In this document: positions 1 to 6,084 of the stretch, piece after piece
How the letters are laid out: every line of letters begins with the position of its first letter
Position numbering within the stretch: position 1 is the stretch's first letter
From: an uncultured Alphaproteobacteria bacterium
GTDB lineage: Bacteria; Pseudomonadota; Alphaproteobacteria; Puniceispirillales; Puniceispirillaceae
Length of the DNA stretch: 7,234 nucleotides
NCBI GenBank assembly: GCA_913031555.1
Contig: CAJWDO010000082.1
Coordinates: forward strand, 1-7,234
Reading direction: 5' to 3'
Translations under genes and position numbers: made by a program
Notes under the pieces: generated by a model
Seen by the model: the letters and a program-made list of their open reading frames with translations, nothing else
What the model was told of the DNA's origin: nothing
Databases searched by the model: none

Positions 1-453
1 CTTGGCTGGTATACCGGGCGGACCTCGGAACATACCCGCGGCCTTGTCGCCGCCGAGGGCGGGTTCCTCTATGACGCCGATGATTATTCCGACGATCTTC
101 CGTTCTGGAGCACGCAGACAGATACGCCGCATCTGATCGTTCCCTACACGCTCGACACCAATGACATGCGCTTTGCCACGGCGCAGGGATTCCATACCGG
201 CGATCAGTTCGCCGCCTATCTCATCGACGCTTTCGACACTCTCTATGAAGAGGGCAAGGCAGCCCCGAAAATGATGTCGGTTGGTCTGCATTGCCGTCTG
301 ATCGGGCGGCCGGCGCGGTTCGCCGGGCTGGTGAAATTTCTCGACCATATCCAGCGCCATGACCATGTCTGGCTGGCGCGGCGGATCGATATCGCGCGGC
401 ACTGGTGGGCGACGCACCCGTGTAACGGGCCGGTCGATGGGGCCGCATCATGA
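1..453 (+). CDS. puuE: Allantoinase, PuuE (polysaccharide deacetylase-like) type, C-terminal part
   Basis: The reading frame is open from base 1 and ends at TGA 451-453, giving the last 150 residues of a protein that is usually about 300 residues long; the start lies outside the window. Seen: GWYTGR near the left end, then EGGFLYDADDYSDDLPFW, YTLDTNDMRF, a GLHCRLIGRPAR segment and a final HDHVWLARRIDIARHW, all in the order I know for PuuE proteins. Members of this carbohydrate-esterase-4-like family hydrolyse allantoin to allantoate in the cytoplasm, without the amidohydrolase fold of classical allantoinases. The stop overlaps the start of allA by four bases (ATGA), which fits translational coupling and a shared ureide pathway. 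Some relatives carry a fused OHCU decarboxylase; nothing is fused at this C-terminus. The main doubt is exact substrate, since the N-terminal half is not visible. Confidence 0.9.
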   Translation, partial: LGWYTGRTSEHTRGLVAAEGGFLYDADDYSDDLPFWSTQTDTPHLIVPYTLDTNDMRFATAQGFHTGDQFAAYLIDAFDTLYEEGKAAPKMMSVGLHCRLIGRPARFAGLVKFLDHIQRHDHVWLARRIDIARHWWATHPCNGPVDGAAS

Positions 454-989
454 CCGCGCCGCGCACGCTGCCGATCACACCGCTCACAGCGGCTGGGTTT
501 GCCGCCTTCGGGCAGGTGATCCAGACCGACGGGGCAGAGCGGATAATGATCAATGAAGGCACGACGACGCGCTTTCACGATCTTGCGAATGTTGATGTCG
601 GGTCTGATGTCGGGGCTGGCACTGGCCGGCCGATCCTGTCGATCTTTCGTGGCACCCGCCGGCCTGACCCGATCGCCATCCGGATGATGGAACGCCACCC
701 GCTCGGCTCGCAGGCTTTCATGCCGCTGGCGGCGCATGACTGGCTGGTGGTGGTGGCGCCGACAAATGCCGATGACAGCGCGCCGGATTTCGATTCGCTG
801 CGATGCTTGCTGGCGCGTGGCGATCAGGGCGTGAATTATGCCCGCAATGTCTGGCATCATCCGCTTCTGGTGCTGCAACCCGTGCAGGATTTCCTGATTA
901 TCGACCGCGCTGGCCCGGATGGTGAGGCCGCCAACGCCAACCTGCAGGAATATTGGCTCGACGCGCCGGTGGTGGCGATCACGGCCTAA
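450..989 (+). CDS. allA: Ureidoglycolate lyase AllA
   Basis: A 179-residue cytoplasmic enzyme, slightly longer than the usual 160-170. The family cleaves ureidoglycolate to glyoxylate and urea, the last ureide step of purine breakdown. Seen: an N-terminal PLTAAGFAAFGQVI stretch (about residues 11-24), the signature ERHPLGSQAFMPL (81-93), then GVNYARNVWHHPL (127-139) and DFLIIDR (147-153). These are the conserved blocks of the AllA cupin-like fold. The ATG overlaps the upstream puuE stop in an ATGA arrangement, so it is probably translated by coupling; an upstream G-rich run in the end of puuE could serve as ribosome site. It pairs naturally with PuuE, although an allantoate-processing enzyme would still be needed between the two and is not in this window. 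The 3' end overlaps the left copy of a repeat described separately. Confidence 0.93.
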   Translation: MTAPRTLPITPLTAAGFAAFGQVIQTDGAERIMINEGTTTRFHDLANVDVGSDVGAGTGRPILSIFRGTRRPDPIAIRMMERHPLGSQAFMPLAAHDWLVVVAPTNADDSAPDFDSLRCLLARGDQGVNYARNVWHHPLLVLQPVQDFLIIDRAGPDGEAANANLQEYWLDAPVVAITA

Positions 990-1012
990 GCGGCGAAGCC
1001 GCTGCGCCGCAA
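983..1012. repeat. Left copy of an imperfect 29-30-base direct repeat flanking the transporter gene
   Basis: The segment starts inside the last codons of allA (GGCCTAA) and runs just past the stop. It matches bases 2000-2029 in the same orientation: by eye 25 of the first 29 bases agree, including the uninterrupted block CCGCTGCGCCGCA. The bases right after the allA stop also form a small hairpin, GCGGC-GAA-GCCGC (990-1002). It has no T-run after it, so it is at best a weak terminator. Confidence 0.5.
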
Positions 1013-1016
1013 ATCT

Positions 1017-1101
1017 ACATGTGGCTGGCATGTTCACCGGAAAGCGATTGCGCGACAACAGAACATTAACCTACTGCGAATATCTTGTTCATGATTTGTT
1101 C
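1017..1101. promoter_or_regulatory. AT-richer leader of the transporter gene with TGTTC half-sites and a dyad
   Basis: This gap between allA and the transporter is clearly less GC-rich than its surroundings (about 38% GC in 1041-1100, counted by hand). It contains a perfect ACATG-7-CATGT dyad (1017-1033). TGTTC or its complement GAACA occurs four times: 1031-1035, 1061-1065 (as GAACA), 1086-1090 and 1097-1101. The last two lie in identical TTGTTC hexamers exactly 11 bases apart, about one helical turn. GAACA 1061-1065 and TGTTC 1086-1090 also form an inverted pair. This resembles a regulator-binding region. I could not place a convincing -35/-10 pair, so no promoter is claimed. Confidence 0.3.
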
Positions 1102-1116
1102 TAATAAGGATTCATT

Positions 1117-1995
1117 ATGGACAGACGAACGGGGCTGCGGCCAGCAACATCCGGTGAACGAATTCTCGGCATTTGGCTGGTTGTTGTTTCAGCGATATTT
1201 TTCAGCACGGCAGGGGTCTTCAGCAAGGGCGTTTCGGCCGATGCGTGGACGATCATTTTCTGGCGGGGCATTTTTGCGGTTGCCTGCGGTCTTGCCTATC
1301 TTTTGGTGATCGGACGTCTGAAGACAGAGTTACGAGACTTCAAAACTCCTGCCATTGCCCTTAGCGTTATCTATGCGTCCGGTACTGCGGCCTTCATCCC
1401 GGCTTTCAAGCTGACATCGATTGCCAATGTGGCGCTGATCTGGTCGGCGGTGCCGGTTTTCGCCGGGGCGCTGAGCTGGTTGGTGTTTGGTCAACGGGTC
1501 AGTTTTGGATTTGTGCTGGCCTGTGTCGCCGTGATTGGCGGAACCTTCATTATTGTCTATGGGTCCATCGGTGAATCGGGCTTGATGGGTGATCTGCTGG
1601 CGCTGTGGATGACCTTGATGATGGTACTGATCATGATGATCTACCGCCGTTTTCCAGAGACGCCCGTCACCCTGCCGACGGTTGGTGCGTCCATTCTGCT
1701 ATTGCCGATTTGCTGGTATTTCAGTGATCCGCTTTCCGCCGCGCCGGATGAAATCGCGCTGATGGCATTGTTCGGTATAACCTTCGTGATTGCGTCGGTC
1801 ACGCTTGCTCAAGGCTCGAAATTCTTGTCACCGGGCGAGGCGGCGCTGCTCAGCGTCAGCGAGTCTCCCTGGGCGATTCTTCTGGCCATTCTGTTTCTGG
1901 CCCAATGGCCGTCAAGCCAGACGGTGATCGGCGGCACGATCATCCTTTCGGCGGTTCTGTGGTATCAGGTGACGGCCTTGCGCAAGGGCGCGTGA
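1117..1995 (+). CDS. EamA/DMT-superfamily membrane transporter
   Basis: A 292-residue protein of the drug/metabolite transporter superfamily, which has two EamA repeats of five helices each in the inner membrane. Seen: helix 1 with the typical IFFSTAGVFSKG (about 27-38), then the WTIIFWRGIFA motif starting helix 2 (44-54). Further hydrophobic stretches include PAFKLTSIANVALIWSAVPV (95-114) and a second half with FGITFVIASVTLAQGSKFLSPGEA-type residues and an ALLSVSESPWAILLA region, characteristic of the second EamA domain. A short basic stretch precedes helix 1. The start is fixed by AAGGA at 1106-1110, six bases before ATG. The substrate cannot be read from sequence. Its position between ureide genes and an 8-oxoguanine deaminase suggests a purine- or ureide-related metabolite or amine, by inference only. 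Base use is less GC-rich than in the neighbours, especially in the first third. The gene ends seven bases from the convergent amidohydrolase stop. Confidence 0.92.
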   Translation: MDRRTGLRPATSGERILGIWLVVVSAIFFSTAGVFSKGVSADAWTIIFWRGIFAVACGLAYLLVIGRLKTELRDFKTPAIALSVIYASGTAAFIPAFKLTSIANVALIWSAVPVFAGALSWLVFGQRVSFGFVLACVAVIGGTFIIVYGSIGESGLMGDLLALWMTLMMVLIMMIYRRFPETPVTLPTVGASILLLPICWYFSDPLSAAPDEIALMALFGITFVIASVTLAQGSKFLSPGEAALLSVSESPWAILLAILFLAQWPSSQTVIGGTIILSAVLWYQVTALRKGA

Positions 1996-2017
1996 GGTCG
2001 GCCTAGCCGGCGAGACC
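1996..2017. terminator. Possible weak bidirectional hairpin between convergent genes
   Basis: Between and slightly into the two convergent stops, GGTC (1996-1999) can pair with GACC (2014-2017), and GCC (2001-2003) with GGC (2009-2011). This leaves a five-base loop and a small internal bulge. No T-run follows on either strand, so intrinsic termination is doubtful. Confidence 0.2.
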
Positions 2018-2029
2018 GCTGCGCCGCAT
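2000..2029. repeat. Right copy of the imperfect 29-30-base direct repeat
   Basis: This is the partner of 983-1012, in the same orientation. Here it covers the last eight codons and stop of the minus-strand amidohydrolase (MRRSGLAG-stop). Read on the minus strand, the left copy would give LRRSGFAA-stop in the equivalent frame. The two copies bracket the transporter gene and its leader. Confidence 0.5.
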
Positions 2030-3418
2030 CAGGTCGTGCGACATGGCGGCGTGCCGGGACAGCAGCCTGTCCATCTCCATCGTCGCCAACTGTCCCTCGG
2101 CCACCACAATGCGGACATTGATGATCGTGTAGCCCGCCTTGACCGGCCCGCAGAAGACGAGGCTTGCCAGCGGGTCCCAGTCACTGCCGGCGAAATCAAT
2201 GCCGCGCCTGTCGAAGGCAGCGATGTCGGCTGCGTAGCCCGGTGCCAGCATGCCGATATCATCACGCCCCAGCACGTCGGCCCCGCCGCGTGTCGCCACG
2301 GCCAGCGACTCGCGCGCTGTCATCGCATCGCCGCCCTGATTGACACGCTGCAGCAGCATCGCCTGGCGCGCCTCGTTCAGCATATGACCGCTGTCATTCG
2401 AGGCCGACCCGTCGACGCCAAGTCCGATCTTCATGCCGGAATCAAGCATCTGCCGCACCGGCGCGATACCACTGGCAAGCCGCATGTTGGAACAGGGGCA
2501 ATGCGCGACGCCGGTCCCGGTGCGGGCGAACAGCTCGATCTCGCCATCGTCAAGCTGTACGCAGTGGGCATGCCACACATCGCTGCCGGTCCAGCCGACA
2601 GCCTCGATATATTCGCCGGGGCGCATGCCGAAATGCGCCAGGCTGTACTCGATATCCTCGACATTCTCGGCCAGATGCGTATGCAGCCCGACGCCAAGCT
2701 CACGCGCCATGCCGGCGGTCTCGCGCATAAGGTCCATCGATACCGAGAAAGGCGAGCAGGGTGCCAGCCCGACACGCTGCATCGCATGGCGTGCCGGATC
2801 ATTGAATTGTTCAACGACCCGCTGGCAGTCGGCAAGGATCGCATCCTCCTGCCAACACAGAATGTCGGGAGGCAGACCGCCGCCCGATTCGCCGATGCTC
2901 ATCGACCCGCGGGTGCCATGAAAGCGCATGCCGAGATCGGCCGCCGCGGCCAGCGAATCATCAAGCCGCGCACCGTTCGGATAGAGATAGAGATGGTCCG
3001 AGGATGTGGTGCAGCCGCTCAGCGCAAGTTCGGCAAGCCCCAATGCGGTGGACCAGTAGATATGTTCGGGCCCGATATGCGACCAGATCGGATACAGCGT
3101 CTGCAGCCAGCCGAACAGCGGCGCGTCCTGCGCCGCCGGTACCGCCCGCGTCAGATTCTGGAACAGGTGGTGGTGCGTGTTCACCATGCCGGGAATGACG
3201 ACATGGCCGGTCATGTCGATCACCGTGTCGGCGCTGTCGGGCAGCGTGTCACCCGGCCCGACCATCTCGATCACGCCGTCGCGGGCGAACAGGCCGCCAC
3301 CGCGAATCTCGGCCCCCGCATTGTCACCTGGACGGCTGCCTTCCAACGCGCCGGCATCGGCCGGGTTCATCGTGCAGAGCAGATCGGCATTGCGGATCAA
3401 CAGGGTGTTATTTGTCAT
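2003..3418 (-). CDS. 8-oxoguanine deaminase-like amidohydrolase
   Basis: A 471-residue metal-dependent hydrolase of the amidohydrolase superfamily, TRZ/ATZ branch. Seen: a small beta-rich start, then THHHLFQNL (81-89) with H82 and H84 as metal ligands, and CTTSSDHLYLYPNG (136-149). These are followed by APCSPFSVS (219-227), LHTHLAEN (245-252; H246/H248), WHAHCVQLDDGEI (282-294), AHCPCSNMRLASG (305-317) and GLGVDGSASND (332-342; D336 as the likely catalytic/metal Asp). The TTSSDHLYLYPNG and PCSNMRLASG blocks are those of proteins annotated as 8-oxoguanine deaminase, the PA0142-like group that turns 8-oxoguanine into urate and ammonia. Older annotations call the same group hydroxyatrazine ethylaminohydrolase. 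Urate would feed the ureide route represented here by PuuE and AllA. The start ATG has a modest AAGAG seven bases upstream. It lies 74 bases downstream of tetR on the same strand and could be a distal operon gene. Substrate is inferred; guanine or pterin deamination is possible. Confidence 0.85.
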   Translation of the reverse strand: MTNNTLLIRNADLLCTMNPADAGALEGSRPGDNAGAEIRGGGLFARDGVIEMVGPGDTLPDSADTVIDMTGHVVIPGMVNTHHHLFQNLTRAVPAAQDAPLFGWLQTLYPIWSHIGPEHIYWSTALGLAELALSGCTTSSDHLYLYPNGARLDDSLAAAADLGMRFHGTRGSMSIGESGGGLPPDILCWQEDAILADCQRVVEQFNDPARHAMQRVGLAPCSPFSVSMDLMRETAGMARELGVGLHTHLAENVEDIEYSLAHFGMRPGEYIEAVGWTGSDVWHAHCVQLDDGEIELFARTGTGVAHCPCSNMRLASGIAPVRQMLDSGMKIGLGVDGSASNDSGHMLNEARQAMLLQRVNQGGDAMTARESLAVATRGGADVLGRDDIGMLAPGYAADIAAFDRRGIDFAGSDWDPLASLVFCGPVKAGYTIINVRIVVAEGQLATMEMDRLLSRHAAMSHDLMRRSGLAG

Positions 3419-3492
3419 GTTGGTCTCTTGTCATCGGTCATTTCCGTCGTCCCAATCGGACCAAGCCCCAATGGGGTCATGCCCCGCCCGGA

Positions 3493-4083
3493 TCATACCA
3501 GAAGCGAGGCAATCGTGCTGTCTGTCACCAACTCACAATAGGCATCAAGTGACAGGGTGCCGTCCTCGCGGAACCAGGTGTAGGTCCAGTTCAGCGTGCC
3601 GAACAACATCATTGCGCGCGGGCCGTCAAGTGGCGTTGTGCGACCGGCCTTGTTCGCCGCGGCGGCAAGCGCGATATCGAACCGCGCCATGATCCTTCGT
3701 TCGGCGGCGCGCAACTCCGCCTGCTGGTCGACCGGAAGCACCGGCAATTCGAAGGTCAGAAGCTTGTGTGTATTGCCGGCCTCGCGATATTGCCGCAGCA
3801 GCGCCCGGATCAGGTCGCGAAGATGATCGCGGGCAGTCGCCGCCATGGTGTCATCTATCGCGACGGCACGTTCCAGGTCACCAAGATAGGCTTGCAGGAT
3901 ATCGAACAGCATGGCTTCCTTGCTGTCGAAATAGTGATAGAGAAGCGCCTTCGACACATTGCAGGCGGCGGCAAGATCAGCCATCGAGGTGCGGCTGAAA
4001 CCGTCCTGCGCGAAGAGCCCGGCCGCAGTGTCACGGATATGTTCCAGTTTGGTGTCATAGCTGACGGCCCTGCGTCGCGGCAT
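3493..4083 (-). CDS. TetR/AcrR-family transcriptional regulator
   Basis: A 196-residue DNA-binding protein. Seen: an N-terminal three-helix domain with FAQDGFSRTSMADLAA (24-39) and the recognition helix region CNVSKALLYHYFDSKEAM (41-58), the standard TetR signature. A divergent helical ligand-binding domain follows, with a C-terminal MLFGTLNWTYTWFREDG stretch. The NWTYTWF wording resembles regulators of acyl-CoA and aromatic catabolism (KstR2-like C-terminal domain), which fits an acyl- or aryl-CoA as inducer. The gene begins 14 bases after the paaK stop, so it is very probably cotranscribed with paaI and paaK and may be autoregulatory. The best candidate operator in the window is the palindrome at 6004-6023 ahead of paaI. 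The ligand is inferred, not shown. Confidence 0.92.
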   Translation of the reverse strand: MPRRRAVSYDTKLEHIRDTAAGLFAQDGFSRTSMADLAAACNVSKALLYHYFDSKEAMLFDILQAYLGDLERAVAIDDTMAATARDHLRDLIRALLRQYREAGNTHKLLTFELPVLPVDQQAELRAAERRIMARFDIALAAAANKAGRTTPLDGPRAMMLFGTLNWTYTWFREDGTLSLDAYCELVTDSTIASLLV

Positions 4084-4097
4084 CGCCCCGGTGCCCC

Positions 4098-5408
4098 TCA
4101 GTCGCCGCGACGGTCGATGATTCGGACCGCCTTGCCGGCAGACCTGACAACGGCGCCGACCGGGGTGACATCGATGGTCGCCGAAATGCCGACATTCTGC
4201 TTGATGTTGTCGCCAAGCGTTGCGGCCAGCGCGGCACGCTGATCATCCGCCTCATGCCCCGGCGCGGCCTCGACGTGAACCGTCATGGCGTCCAGCGGGC
4301 CGTCCTTCCACAGCTCGATCTGGTAGTGCGGGCTGATGCCGTCGATCCGCACGATATGCTCCTCGATCTGGCTTGGGAAGACATTGACGCCGCGAAGGAT
4401 GATCAGATCGTCGCTGCGACCTGTTATCTTGTCCATCCGCCGCATCGTCCGCGCACCACCTTCCCGAAGCCGCGTCAGATCGCGTGTGCGGTAGCGGATG
4501 ATCGGCAGTGCTTCCTTGGTCAGCGAGGTGAAGACAAGCTCTCCTGTTTCCCCATCGGCGCACGGCGTGCCGCCTTCCGGGTCGATGATCTCGGGAAGGA
4601 AATGATCCTCCCAGACATACAGCCCGTCCTTTTCCTCGACCGCCTCATTGGCAACGCCGGGGCCCATTACCTCTGACAGGCCATAGATATCGACGCCATG
4701 CATGTCGAATCGCTGCTCGATCTCGGCCCGCAATGCGTCGGTCCACGGTTCGGCGCCGAAGATGCCGCTCTTCAGGCTGGTGCTTCGCGGGTCCACCCCC
4801 TGGCGCTCGAACTCGTCGGCGATGGCCAGCATGTAGGATGGTGTAACCATGATTATATCGGGTTTAAAATCGACAATCAGCTGTACCTGTCGCTGGGTCA
4901 TGCCGCCGCTGACCGGGATCACCGTGCAGCCCATCGCCTCGGCGCCGTAATGCGCACCAAGCCCGCCGGTGAACAGCCCATAACCATAGGCGACATGGAC
5001 GCGGTCACCGGGCCGCCCGCCCGATGCGCGGATGGAACGCGCCACAAGATGCGCCCAATTATCGACATCGGTCTGCGTGTAGCCGACCACGGTCGGCTTG
5101 CCCGTTGTGCCGCTCGAGGCATGGATGCGGGCCACCTTCTCCAGCGGCACGGCCATCATCTCGAACGGGTAGCTCTGCCGCAGATCCTCCTTTGTCGTGA
5201 AGGGGAACCTGGCGATATCCTCCAGCACCTTCAGATCGTCCGGATGAACGCCGGCCTCGTCGAATTTTCGACGATAGAGAGGCACATTTTCATAAGCATG
5301 CGACAGGGTCCATTTCAGGCGCTGCAGCTGCAGCGCCATGATCTCGTCGCGCGAGGCGATCTCAATCGGGTCAAGAATGTCTTTTGAAGGGCTAAGGTCA
5401 CGCATCAT
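4098..5408 (-). CDS. paaK: Phenylacetate-CoA ligase family protein
   Basis: A 436-residue cytoplasmic adenylate-forming enzyme of the length usual for PaaK (430-440). The family activates phenylacetate, or a related aromatic acid, with ATP and CoA. Seen in order: LQLQRLKWTLSHAYENVPLYR (about 26-46), the P-loop-like SSGTTGKPT (98-106), YGYGLFTGGLGAHYGAE (141-157), YGLSEVMGPGV (242-252), YRTRDLT (306-312) and GRSDDLIILRGVNVFPSQIE (330-349). K426 in the AGKAVRI segment is the expected catalytic lysine of the mobile C-terminal domain. Two ATG codons are adjacent (5408 and 5405); neither has a strong ribosome site. The gene follows paaI by 30 bases and precedes tetR by 14. No paaABCDE or paaZ genes are visible, so it may act in a different aromatic acid route. 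Family assignment is firm; the exact substrate is not. Confidence 0.93.
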   Translation of the reverse strand: MMRDLSPSKDILDPIEIASRDEIMALQLQRLKWTLSHAYENVPLYRRKFDEAGVHPDDLKVLEDIARFPFTTKEDLRQSYPFEMMAVPLEKVARIHASSGTTGKPTVVGYTQTDVDNWAHLVARSIRASGGRPGDRVHVAYGYGLFTGGLGAHYGAEAMGCTVIPVSGGMTQRQVQLIVDFKPDIIMVTPSYMLAIADEFERQGVDPRSTSLKSGIFGAEPWTDALRAEIEQRFDMHGVDIYGLSEVMGPGVANEAVEEKDGLYVWEDHFLPEIIDPEGGTPCADGETGELVFTSLTKEALPIIRYRTRDLTRLREGGARTMRRMDKITGRSDDLIILRGVNVFPSQIEEHIVRIDGISPHYQIELWKDGPLDAMTVHVEAAPGHEADDQRAALAATLGDNIKQNVGISATIDVTPVGAVVRSAGKAVRIIDRRGD

Positions 5409-5438
5409 GGTCTCGTCTGTTCGGGAAATGGTCGAAAA

Positions 5439-5900
5439 TCACGCAGCTGGCGGGATGACAGGATCGCTCAGCGTCCGTGACATGCCCCTGAATTCCGCGA
5501 TCACGATGCCGTCGTTGGTGGCAACGGTCACGTCATAGAGGCCGGTGCGCCCGCTGCGTGTGCGCGCCTGTGCGGTGGCGGTCAGGGTCTCGCCGGCCTT
5601 GCCGGGCTTCAGGAAATTCACTTGGCATTGCTGCGCCACTGTCACGATGTTCTCGGAATTGCAGGCATGCGCGAAAGCCGTGTCGGCAAGCGCGAAAATG
5701 GCGCCGCCATGGGCGATCGCAAAACCGTTCAAATGACGCTCGCCAAGCGTCATCTCGACCTTCGCGAAATCCGGCCCGGTATCGATTATCCGCATGCCAA
5801 GAAGCTGCGAGAAACCGCATTTCCCGATCATCGCCTCGGCAACGGTCTGGGCTGTTTCCTCCGCGCCGTCGCTTGCGGATTTTCCTGCCTGTTCCGACAT
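5439..5900 (-). CDS. paaI: PaaI-type hotdog thioesterase
   Basis: The protein is 153 residues from the ATG at 5898-5900. A longer open frame reaches 6023, but the extra 41 residues lie upstream of the family domain. The chosen ATG has an AGGGAAGAC purine-rich region just ahead of it and gives the normal PaaI length. Seen: FSQLLGMRIID (about 30-40), HLNGFAIAHGGAIFALADTAFAHA (56-79) with N58, H64 and D73 at the expected active-site positions, NFLKPGKAGETLTATAQ and GLYDVTV. This closely follows the PaaI pattern HGG..F.LADTAFAYACNS. PaaI hydrolyses phenylacetyl-CoA and hydroxylated or dead-end aryl-CoA esters, releasing CoA. It is first in a likely operon with paaK and tetR, and is divergent from a second thioesterase. 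Confidence 0.93.
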   Translation of the reverse strand: MSEQAGKSASDGAEETAQTVAEAMIGKCGFSQLLGMRIIDTGPDFAKVEMTLGERHLNGFAIAHGGAIFALADTAFAHACNSENIVTVAQQCQVNFLKPGKAGETLTATAQARTRSGRTGLYDVTVATNDGIVIAEFRGMSRTLSDPVIPPAA

Positions 5901-5945
5901 CCCCCGTCTTCCCTGTCCCTGTAGCGACCCGTTGGTTGCGTCTCG

Positions 5946-5974
5946 TTGGCGATCAGCTTGACCGGCCATGTAAA
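5946..5974 (+). promoter_or_regulatory. Candidate promoter for the plus-strand thioesterase
   Basis: TTGGCG (5946-5951) and TGTAAA (5969-5974) are separated by 17 bases, and each matches four of six consensus positions. It points toward the thioesterase starting at 6085. The palindrome at 6004-6023 would lie just downstream of the start point, where a bound repressor could act as a roadblock. Confidence 0.25.
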
Positions 5975-5993
5975 AACCGGCAAGGATCATCCA

Positions 5994-6023
5994 ACGGTAA
6001 AGATTGACCGTCCGGTTAGTCAA
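5994..6023 (-). promoter_or_regulatory. Candidate paaI promoter
   Basis: On the minus strand TTGACT (6023-6018) could be a -35 box. It is followed after 18 bases by TACCGT (5999-5994) as a weak -10 box, about 95 bases before the paaI start codon. The -35 box lies within the palindrome at 6004-6023, so a bound repressor would block it. The -10 match is poor, so this is a proposal only. Confidence 0.3.
6004..6023. promoter_or_regulatory. Imperfect palindrome, likely TetR-family operator
   Basis: The two halves TTGACCGTCC and GGTTAGTCAA are complementary at seven of ten positions, with perfect outer arms TTGAC/GTCAA. Inside is an exact ACCG-TC-CGGT dyad (6007-6016). The form is close to the ACCGACCGGTCGGT-like layout common in TetR-family operators. 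A lone related half-site, TTGACCGGCC, lies at 5958-5967 (nine of ten bases like the left half). It also pairs with CCGGCAAG at 5977-5984. The position between divergent thioesterase genes, one of them in the tetR operon, makes the local TetR protein the likely binder. Confidence 0.5.
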
Positions 6024-6084
6024 GGGTGCCGGCAGGTGCCGTATCCGGGAGTTACAGGCCGGACAGCAACAGGGACGTGAAGAA

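Noticed and set aside
243..1058. Minus-strand open frame of 271 codons opposite puuE and allA
   Set aside because: It is Arg-rich, has no family resemblance, and lies across two well-supported plus-strand genes. Only its last bases include the repeat discussed in the findings.
983..2029. Insertion sequence or composite transposon around the transporter
   Set aside because: There is no transposase, the flanking repeats are direct rather than inverted, and they lie inside gene ends. The evidence supports at most a recombination seam.
2036..3541. Plus-strand open frame of 501 codons opposite the amidohydrolase
   Set aside because: It is antisense to a gene with all motifs of a known family. 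Its translation is rich in Arg, His, Gln and Ala with no recognisable domain, as expected for a shadow frame in GC-rich DNA.
4698..5387. Plus-strand open frame of 229 codons opposite paaK
   Set aside because: It has no domain signature and is fully antisense to the ligase with conserved motifs, so it is a shadow frame.
5901..6023. N-terminal extension of paaI by 41 residues
   Set aside because: The extra residues are upstream of the hotdog domain, do not look like a signal peptide, and start inside the proposed operator. The ATG at 5900 gives normal family length and has a purine-rich site.
6004..6084. Earlier TTG start for the plus-strand thioesterase
   Set aside because: The TTG is part of the palindrome, has no ribosome site, and would add an Arg/Gly/Gln-rich stretch not typical of the family. 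The ATG at 6085 has AGGGA upstream.
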